This document shows, piece by piece, positions 6,774-11,756 of a stretch of DNA of 11,756 nucleotides. The position numbers and the translations under genes were made by a program. Below the pieces are notes generated by a model. That model made no database searches. It was not told the DNA's origin and was given only the letters and a program-made list of their open reading frames with translations. Origin of the DNA: Calditrichaceae bacterium. Lineage in GTDB: Bacteria; Calditrichota; Calditrichia; Calditrichales; Calditrichaceae. The stretch spans positions 1 to 11,756 of the forward strand of contig JAUXGF010000026.1 of the NCBI GenBank assembly GCA_030622395.1, given 5' to 3'. Numbering within the stretch: the first letter of the stretch is position 1; each line of letters opens with the position of its first letter.

Positions 6774-7106
6774 TTGTCTAAACAGGAAAAACGAAATATT
6801 GTATATTCAACAAATCCGGATTGGAGTAAGCAAAAATCTGGTGAGCGGGAAAAAGATGCGGCAAATAATAATGTATCAAACACCGCTTATATCCAGCGAG
6901 ATCGTAAAAAACGCGCCGGCAAAATTGTAACTATAATTTCAAAATTGAACGGCGATTTAAAGTCTTTGCAAAAGGAATTACAAAAACACTGCGGCGCCGG
7001 CGGAAGCGTTAAAAGAGACAATATCGAAATTCAGGGAGATCAGCGCGATAAGATTGCCGAATATCTTAAACAAAAAGGATACAAGGTAAAATTTGCAGGC
7101 GAATAA
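6774..7106 (+). CDS. yciH: SUI1/eIF1-family translation factor, YciH-like
   Basis: A 110-aa basic protein. Residues 1-45 are a charged, poorly conserved extension. Residues 49-107 form the SUI1 (eIF1) fold, with GKIVTIISKL, the central HCGAGGSVK loop, IEIQGDQRDKI, and the closing LKQKGYKVKFAG. This order is that of bacterial YciH. These proteins bind the small ribosomal subunit and influence start-codon selection; the bacterial role is less defined than that of eIF1. The gene uses a TTG start with a good AAGGA site. It follows the secreted protein gene by 37 bp, so it may share its transcript, though the two functions are unrelated. It converges with the ABC permease gene across a 210-bp gap in which I found no convincing terminator. 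Confidence 0.88.
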   Translation: MSKQEKRNIVYSTNPDWSKQKSGEREKDAANNNVSNTAYIQRDRKKRAGKIVTIISKLNGDLKSLQKELQKHCGAGGSVKRDNIEIQGDQRDKIAEYLKQKGYKVKFAGE

Positions 7107-7316
7107 AACTAAAAGAAATCCGGTTGAAAGTAAACATCGTTGAATGCGAGTGGCAGCAGCAGTAGCAGAAAGGCAATCGTGGCAAGTGAGGTTTTTTTGC
7201 CTGAGATTTGCTGGTTCACTCCGTTTGATTTTCTAAGGTCGTATGTTTAAATAATTTCCTGTCCTTATTTTTCAATTTCAAAGATGTTGTTTAATAGCTC
7301 TTCCATAATTAAACAA

Positions 7317-8819
7317 TTACGAAATTTTCATCCATTGAATAAGCTCGGTTAAGGTAGGTCTTTTCCCCTGCATCAGGGTCGCTACTCTAAATATTTTACC
7401 GGCAACAAAAATTATTCCTATAATTGATATAATTAAAATTATGATTGTAATATAGATATCCATAGTAATGGGGACGGCGCTCAATGGGATACGCATAATC
7501 ATAAATGAGGGCGTTAAAAATGGGATATAGCTTAAAGTGCGGATTAAAGTTGAATTTGGATCAGTAAAAACTATTAATGACAGCAGCACCGGGAAAATAG
7601 CGACAGTCCTTAAAAATTGGTTGATTTGTTGTGCGTCATATTCGTTTGGCGATATTGAGCCTATTGTTATAAAAATTGATCCGTAAAATAAAAACCCAAG
7701 GCTAAAGTAGATTAAAAAATACAGAGCATTGGTTAATGTTAAGTAATTAATCTTTTGGGCTGGGATAATATCGGACGCTATGAGAATTAAAGTTAAGGTG
7801 AACCAGATTAATACCTGAACTAATCCTAAAAATCCTAGGCCTAAAATTTTACCGCCCATAATTTGCCGACTGTTTGCGTAAGATAAAAGCACTTCAATAA
7901 CGCGGTTAGATTTTTCCAGCAAAACGCTGCTAAACAGGTATCCACCTGAAGTAAAAATAGCCATAAAGAGTAAAAAGACTCCGATTAAAGGGCCGTAAAA
8001 TTGTAAATAAAAATTCCATTCTTTTTGTCCTTCAGCAAATAATTGATACTTTTTTATATGGATTGGATTCAGCCATTTTCTTAATTTGGCTCGTTCAACA
8101 TTATCATTTATAATGCGTTTTTTAATAATAATTGTGTGCAAAATTTTTTCAAGACGTTCTGTTTCTCTAAAATCGCCGGGATTTTTTGAATGATACTCCA
8201 TATTACCGTTTTTAGTAAAATCGCGGGTAAAGACTAAATAGGAATTTAGCACTTCAGTAATTAACAGCGAATCAGCCATATTCTTAGCTTCATTTCTATA
8301 TAATGAGTCAAGAGCGGTTTTAAAGCGATTCGATTCAATCTGTACTAATTCTTTTTCTTCACGAGTAATTTGAAGCTTTTCATAAGAACTGCGCAAAACA
8401 TATTCACGATTTGGTATTTTGGTGTTTTTGTAATATTCAGTGCGTTGATCTTTTATTTGATTGTATAATGAGTTTATGGAGTCTTTTCTGGCTATTATTT
8501 CCCGGTATTCTTTTAACATTCGACTATAGGGTTTCGAATTGCTTACCGAGACTTTTAAAATCATGTATTCAGGCGATCTGTTTTTTAGACGATAATATCT
8601 GTTTAGTTCATCTTGTAGATTTTGTCCTATATTCTCATCGGAAAGATCAATTACGCCGACTAACTTGGTTGAAACTTCCGGTTGATATTGAAAAATAAAA
8701 ATAGGTAAAGTGAGCACTGCCGTAAATAATAACGGAGAAACAAACGTATTAAATAAAAATGACCGCGACCTGAATCTGGAAATAAATTCCCAGCGGGCAA
8801 TACGAAATATATTTCTCAT
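7317..8819 (-). CDS. ABC-2 type transporter permease (NatB-like)
   Basis: A 500-aa inner-membrane permease that should pair with the ATPase encoded just upstream. The N-terminus MRNIFRIARWEFISRFRSRSF is the usual cytoplasmic coupling start. Membrane segment 1 is about residues 22-44. An extracytoplasmic region of about 230 residues (45-274) follows, rich in charged, heptad-like helix (about 100-185). Further membrane segments lie at about 275-300, 322-349, 363-388, 404-418 and 452-474. EKSNRVIEVLLS (302-313) matches the conserved loop after segment 2 in NatB/ABC2_membrane_3 proteins, and FLTPSFMIMRIP (434-445) matches their later motif. At 500 residues it is longer than many NatB proteins (near 400), the excess being in the external domain. 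The start is supported by AAGGA about six bases upstream (8827-8831). The substrate is unknown; sodium export or envelope-lipid handling are only guesses. Confidence 0.87.
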   Translation of the reverse strand: MRNIFRIARWEFISRFRSRSFLFNTFVSPLLFTAVLTLPIFIFQYQPEVSTKLVGVIDLSDENIGQNLQDELNRYYRLKNRSPEYMILKVSVSNSKPYSRMLKEYREIIARKDSINSLYNQIKDQRTEYYKNTKIPNREYVLRSSYEKLQITREEKELVQIESNRFKTALDSLYRNEAKNMADSLLITEVLNSYLVFTRDFTKNGNMEYHSKNPGDFRETERLEKILHTIIIKKRIINDNVERAKLRKWLNPIHIKKYQLFAEGQKEWNFYLQFYGPLIGVFLLFMAIFTSGGYLFSSVLLEKSNRVIEVLLSYANSRQIMGGKILGLGFLGLVQVLIWFTLTLILIASDIIPAQKINYLTLTNALYFLIYFSLGFLFYGSIFITIGSISPNEYDAQQINQFLRTVAIFPVLLSLIVFTDPNSTLIRTLSYIPFLTPSFMIMRIPLSAVPITMDIYITIIILIISIIGIIFVAGKIFRVATLMQGKRPTLTELIQWMKIS

Positions 8820-8890
8820 AAACTTTTCCTTGAATTATGTAATACGTCGGTCGCGAGTTATCTCCCGCCAATGATTGAAGTCTTACTAAA

Positions 8891-9808
8891 TTATGACTTT
8901 GCAGTCTGCTCCTGTACCAGTTTTATAAAAATATCATGAAGCGAAGGTTCTACAATTTCAAATTTTCTCATTTTAACGCGTCCTTTTATCTGTTCAAAAA
9001 ATTTGGAAATGGAAATATTGTCATGGGAAAGTGTAAATTTACAGGAATTATTGTTTTCTTCGACAATGTTAATGCCTTTAATATCATGTAAAAATGCTAT
9101 CGAATTGTCTGCTTCTATAGAGTAAGCGTTTTCTCTGTATTTTTTCTTTATTTGAGACAACTTGCCGTCCAATATTACTTTAGCCTGATTTATCAAACAG
9201 ATATGATCGCATAATTTTTCCGCCTGCTCCATTTGATGAGTTGAGATGATAAGGATTTTATTTTCTTTTTTATATTCCGAAAGGATATCACGCAAAGCAA
9301 TCTGGTTAATCGGGTCTAAGCCGGCAAAGGGTTCATCTAAAATTAAAACGTCGGGATTATGAAGAAAAGCGGCGATAAGCTGAATTTTTTGCTGCATACC
9401 TTTAGAAAGCGCATTAATACGCGTATCGCTAAAATCAACCATCCCCAGCCGGTCCATATAGCGGATGGCTTCCACTTCAGCTTTTCGTCTGGATAAGTTA
9501 TTAAGCGTCCCAAAATATATCAGCATTTCCAGAACATAAGCTCTGGGATACAATCCCCGCTCTTCAGGCAAATAGCCAAAATGCAGGCTTTTAATTTTAT
9601 TACGCGCTATTCCATTATAAAGTATTTCGCCTTCATCGGGCTGCAGGATATTCATAATCATACGCATCATTGTCGTTTTACCGGCGCCGTTAGGGCCCAA
9701 CAGACCAAAAGTCTCCCCGCCTTTAACTTTGAATGAAAGTTTGTTAATTACCTGGTTTTCAAAAAACCACTTGGTAACCTGATTGACTTCTAAAATATTT
9801 GTTTCCAT
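8891..9808 (-). CDS. ABC transporter ATP-binding protein (NatA-like, DUF4162 C-terminus)
   Basis: A 305-aa cytoplasmic ATPase. Walker A is GPNGAGKTT at 38-46 (Lys44). The Q-loop region reads GYLPEERGLYP, with Glu rather than Gln, as is usual in this NatA subgroup. The signature is LSKGMQQK (134-141), the degenerate C-loop also typical of the group. Walker B is VLILDEP (154-160, Asp158-Glu159), followed by the D-loop GLD and the switch His191 (STHQMEQ). Residues about 215-300 are the DUF4162-type extension, ending EPSLHDIFIKLV. The permease gene follows after 71 bp on the same strand, and yigZ ends 21 bp upstream, so the three are probably cotranscribed. The ribosome site before the ATG is weak. 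NatA naming is by family resemblance; the transported substrate is not shown by the sequence. Confidence 0.92.
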   Translation of the reverse strand: METNILEVNQVTKWFFENQVINKLSFKVKGGETFGLLGPNGAGKTTMMRMIMNILQPDEGEILYNGIARNKIKSLHFGYLPEERGLYPRAYVLEMLIYFGTLNNLSRRKAEVEAIRYMDRLGMVDFSDTRINALSKGMQQKIQLIAAFLHNPDVLILDEPFAGLDPINQIALRDILSEYKKENKILIISTHQMEQAEKLCDHICLINQAKVILDGKLSQIKKKYRENAYSIEADNSIAFLHDIKGINIVEENNNSCKFTLSHDNISISKFFEQIKGRVKMRKFEIVEPSLHDIFIKLVQEQTAKS

Positions 9809-9829
9809 TAAACGCTCAAAAATTAATTA

Positions 9830-10456
9830 TTAATTTCTTTGTTTAATTATAGTTACGGTAGAATTAGTTGAATCAATTAGTCTCTTCTCAAAAATATGGC
9901 AAATACTTTCGGGAATTGCAACAAACATTTTTATATTATCACTATAATTAATATCGGCTATATTTCCCTTAAATTCATTAATTATTTTACGTACCGTGTT
10001 TTCATTTTCATAATTAAAAATAAGCCGGCGTTCATTCGTCCTGACTTTTACTTTTAACTTCAATTTATTTAAGGCTTCTGCAGCAGCCCCGGAGTATGCC
10101 CGGATCAATCCTCCTGTGCCCAGTTTTGTTCCGCCAAAATAACGGGTTACCACACATAATATTTCGCAAAGATTATTACCGTCGACCGCCTGTAAAATCG
10201 GCTTCCCCGCTGTGCCCGAAGGTTCGCCGTCATCGGAATAACGAAACACATCGTTGTCGATCCTGTAAGCAAAACAATTATGCGTTGCATTGTAATATTT
10301 TTTTTTGATTTGATCGTAAATAGATTCAGCGTCGTCTTTTGTAGAAACAGGGATAATTGCAGCAATAAATTTAGAGCCTTTAACCTTTATCTCAGCGGCG
10401 GAATTGGAAGCAGGGACTAAATATTCATCAACAGATAAGTCGTTTGTTTTACTCAT
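9830..10456 (-). CDS. yigZ: YigZ / IMPACT family protein
   Basis: A 208-aa protein with the UPF0029/IMPACT N-terminal domain (about 20-128). Family motifs are clear: KGSKFIA at 26-32, THNCFAYRI at 58-66, the signature YSDDGEPSGTAGKPILQ at 73-89, and VTRYFGGTKLGTGGLIRAY at 103-121. Residues about 145-203 form the DUF1949 (EF-G domain-like) C-terminus. Length equals that of Escherichia coli YigZ. The biochemical role in bacteria is unsettled; eukaryotic IMPACT controls the eIF2 kinase GCN2, and the fold suggests RNA or ribosome binding. No Shine-Dalgarno sequence is visible before the ATG. It is the first gene of the minus-strand cluster with the ABC pair, an association that looks positional rather than functional. 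Confidence 0.93.
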   Translation of the reverse strand: MSKTNDLSVDEYLVPASNSAAEIKVKGSKFIAAIIPVSTKDDAESIYDQIKKKYYNATHNCFAYRIDNDVFRYSDDGEPSGTAGKPILQAVDGNNLCEILCVVTRYFGGTKLGTGGLIRAYSGAAAEALNKLKLKVKVRTNERRLIFNYENENTVRKIINEFKGNIADINYSDNIKMFVAIPESICHIFEKRLIDSTNSTVTIIKQRN

Positions 10457-10574
10457 ATACTATAAGATTAAAAATAATAGACACTTAGCAATTTTATTAA
10501 TTTAATTATAATGATTTGGCAAGTCAAGGAAAAAGGCTGATGAAGTGTAATGTCTGAAGGGGTGAAATATTAAG

Positions 10575-10667
10575 AAACCCACCCCTAACCCCTCCCAAGA
10601 GGGGAATAAGCAAATGCCCCTCTTGCTCCGCAGGAGTTCCCGTGGAAGGAGAGCTAGGGGTGGGTTT
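10575..10667. repeat. Nested palindromic dispersed-type repeat (93 bp)
   Basis: The outer arms aaacccacccct (10575-10586) and aggggtgggttt (10656-10667) are perfect 12-bp inverted repeats. A second perfect 8-bp stem, aagagggg/cccctctt (10597-10604 and 10617-10624), lies inside. From memory, the left half is nearly identical to an intergenic repeat common in Bacteroidota and relatives. It lies between the lipoprotein gene stop and the yigZ start, so transcripts of either strand would form a strong hairpin and it may help end lipoprotein transcription. There is no coding capacity. Confidence 0.75.
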
Positions 10668-10740
10668 GTATTATTCCAAATATATACCTCGCCCTTTATA
10701 CCAGAGTTAAGCGCGGCGCCCTGCCGGTAAATGATTATCT

Positions 10741-11442
10741 TTACAAATCACTTTTATTAAGCCGGAAACACAATCCAAAGCTGAATATGATCGGCTGGTA
10801 ATCCAAGTCCCAATTTTTAGTAACAGAATAAGAAAACCCGATTTGACTTTGAACTTTTATCATTTTCCATCCAACCCTGGCAAACAGAACAGGTTCAAGA
10901 AAGAAATTATCTTTATTCTTATTATGTTCTAAAGAGCCATATTCAAAACGATAAAAATTAACATAACTTCCCCTCAAACATAAACCCGCATCAAAAAAAT
11001 CTGTAGCAGCCCCAATAGAAGTCTGCACAAAAAATCTATTATAGTAACCCCATGCCGTTAATTCATGGTCGCCAAAAAATTCATAAGTATCGGAAGCGTT
11101 TGCTTTACCCATTCCTAATCCGGCGAAAGTGCTGAATCTAAATACATTGTCGATAGAAGTAAAATACCCGCACCCGAATTCACCAAATTTATGTTCATGG
11201 TAGTCGGTATCTGTAGAGCTGTCTTTTGATGCAAACGATCCGTTTATCATAATTCCAATATGATCAGTCATAGCATAAGCTGTTTGTACATCAAATCCGC
11301 TTGTGCCTGCATGAATACTTGCGTTTACTTCTCCTTTCTCTGACAGCATTGGGGAATTAACTACATTAGGAACGTAAAGCGGCGCGCACGAAACAACAAA
11401 AACACTCAAAAAAAGCCAACAAATTTTTTGTAAATTATACAT
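10741..11442 (-). CDS. Outer-membrane lipoprotein, beta-barrel-like, function unknown
   Basis: A 233-aa protein with a lipoprotein signal: hydrophobic residues 7-18 and lipobox VVSC with Cys19, followed by APLY. The mature part has alternating hydrophobic/aromatic strands and Gly-rich turns (for example STFAGLGMGKA, FFVQTSIGAATDFFDAGLCL). It ends in strand-like PIIFSFGLCFRLNKSDL, suggesting a small beta-barrel of 8-10 strands in the outer membrane, similar in style to uncharacterised barrels of Bacteroidota-like bacteria. No enzyme motif is visible. GGAGG (11452-11448) lies five bases before the ATG and fixes the start. The gene appears monocistronic. The second MITE-like copy begins 18 bp upstream of the ATG, so the promoter must lie in or beyond that element. 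Confidence 0.75.
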   Translation of the reverse strand: MYNLQKICWLFLSVFVVSCAPLYVPNVVNSPMLSEKGEVNASIHAGTSGFDVQTAYAMTDHIGIMINGSFASKDSSTDTDYHEHKFGEFGCGYFTSIDNVFRFSTFAGLGMGKANASDTYEFFGDHELTAWGYYNRFFVQTSIGAATDFFDAGLCLRGSYVNFYRFEYGSLEHNKNKDNFFLEPVLFARVGWKMIKVQSQIGFSYSVTKNWDLDYQPIIFSFGLCFRLNKSDL

Positions 11443-11447
11443 TTGTT

Positions 11448-11452
11448 CCTCC
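11448..11452 (-). promoter_or_regulatory. Strong Shine-Dalgarno site of the lipoprotein gene
   Basis: GGAGG on the minus strand, five bases from the ATG. It lies only eight bases from the end of the MITE-like element, so any transcript starting beyond the element has the whole hairpin in its leader. Confidence 0.8.
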
Positions 11453-11459
11453 GGGTTTT

Positions 11460-11631
11460 ATTAGTGTCTGAACGAAAACTAGCCCAAAATGTCATTTTCC
11501 CACGGGGACGCCTTGCGGCGCGAGCGGAGCGAGAAATCTTGTAGCGTTATAAATATTGAAGTTAAAGATTTCTCACCCGATAAATCGGGATTCGAAATGA
11601 CAAAAAAGTGCTTTTTCGTTCAGACACTAAT
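11460..11631. mobile_element. MITE-like element, copy 2 (172 bp)
   Basis: The 19-bp ends attagtgtctgaacgaaaa (11460-11478) and ttttcgttcagacactaat (11613-11631) are perfect inverted repeats and match the ends of copy 1 (3841-4036). Shared internal blocks are gtcattttccca near the left, gagaaatct (11531-11539), attgaagtta, agatttctc (11566-11574) and cgaaatgacaa near the right. The arms between these blocks differ from copy 1. A short open frame across the element (from 11489) is only a by-product of the repeat. Confidence 0.82.
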
Positions 11632-11695
11632 TAATAAATATTCTACGACATTGTTATTGAAGTTTAATATAATTATTTTGAACTAAATTCCTTTG

Positions 11696-11756
11696 ATGGA
11701 TTTCACATTAAATAAAAATATGGAAAAATCCAGGACACACTACCCTGATTGGGAAA
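11696..11756 (+). CDS. Possible 5' end of a gene running off the right edge
   Basis: An open frame starts with ATG at 11696 (MDFTLNKN, then a second Met at 11720 beginning MEKSRTHYPDWE) and is still open at the last base. There is no clear ribosome site before either Met. About 20 residues are too few to assign a family, and chance is a real possibility. Confidence 0.3.
   Translation, partial: MDFTLNKNMEKSRTHYPDWE

Noticed and set aside
7180..7205. Possible terminator hairpin (ggcaa/ttgcc around a T-run) between the convergent yciH and permease genes
   Set aside because: Only five base pairs, with the T-run in the loop rather than after the stem.
3610..10714. 13-mer cagagttaagcgc shared by 3610-3622 and 10702-10714
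   Set aside because: A 13-base match somewhere in a window of this size is expected about once by chance, and the similarity does not extend far. Both sites are intergenic, so a dispersed repeat is possible but unsupported here.
11489..11686. 65-codon plus-strand open frame
   Set aside because: Most of it reads through the MITE-like element copy 2, with no ribosome site and repeat-derived composition.

Overview
The window looks like an AT-rich chromosome segment from a bacterium of the Fibrobacterota-Chlorobiota-Bacteroidota (FCB) superphylum, probably a KSB1, Calditrichota or Ignavibacteria-like lineage. The best lineage clue is the 887-aa secreted protein (4073-6736). It ends in a type IX secretion/FlgD-like sorting domain that opens with the NYPNPFN motif typical of these phyla. 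The orphan SUI1/YciH gene, AlbA_2/ATPase regulator and repeat-rich intergenic DNA fit this but are not diagnostic. The exact phylum is inference.

Layout, left to right. At 1-80 is the tail of an NtrC-type sigma-54 activator, apparently with a one-base frameshift in an A-run. At 435-1787 is a stand-alone AlbA_2 + GHKL-like ATPase + winged-helix regulator whose linker contains a 12-bp in-frame tandem repeat. At 1906-2952 is a GAF-GGDEF nucleotide cyclase with an unusual active site. Residues 2953-4072 hold no intact gene: an 8-bp tandem repeat, an attC-like imperfect hairpin, the 3' remnant of a probable TdeIII-type restriction endonuclease, further hairpins and tandem repeats, and the first copy of a MITE-like element. 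At 4073-6736 is the secreted beta-propeller protein, followed by a TTG-started SUI1/YciH gene (6774-7106). On the minus strand, yigZ (9830-10456), an ABC ATPase (8891-9808) and its ABC-2 permease (7317-8819) lie in a probable operon. Upstream of it are a palindromic repeat and a small outer-membrane lipoprotein gene (10741-11442), which is preceded by the second MITE-like copy (11460-11631). A fragment of another reading frame runs off the right edge.

The most interesting item is the GAF-GGDEF protein. Its catalytic loop is intact (GGDEY), but the two positions that recognise guanine in canonical diguanylate cyclases (Asn335 and Asp344 of PleD) are Val231 and Ser240, and the inhibitory-site Arg is also lost. 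Ser at the Asp position is the hallmark of the Hypr GGDEF enzymes known from Geobacter, which make 3',3'-cGAMP. This gene is therefore a candidate cGAMP (or mixed-product) synthase outside the groups where such enzymes are known to me. No matching effector or GEMM-type riboswitch was seen in the window.

The second theme is small non-coding mobile DNA. The two MITE-like copies share about 20-bp terminal inverted repeats and a 9-bp inner stem but differ in their arms. Each ends within 40 bp of the start of an exported protein gene.
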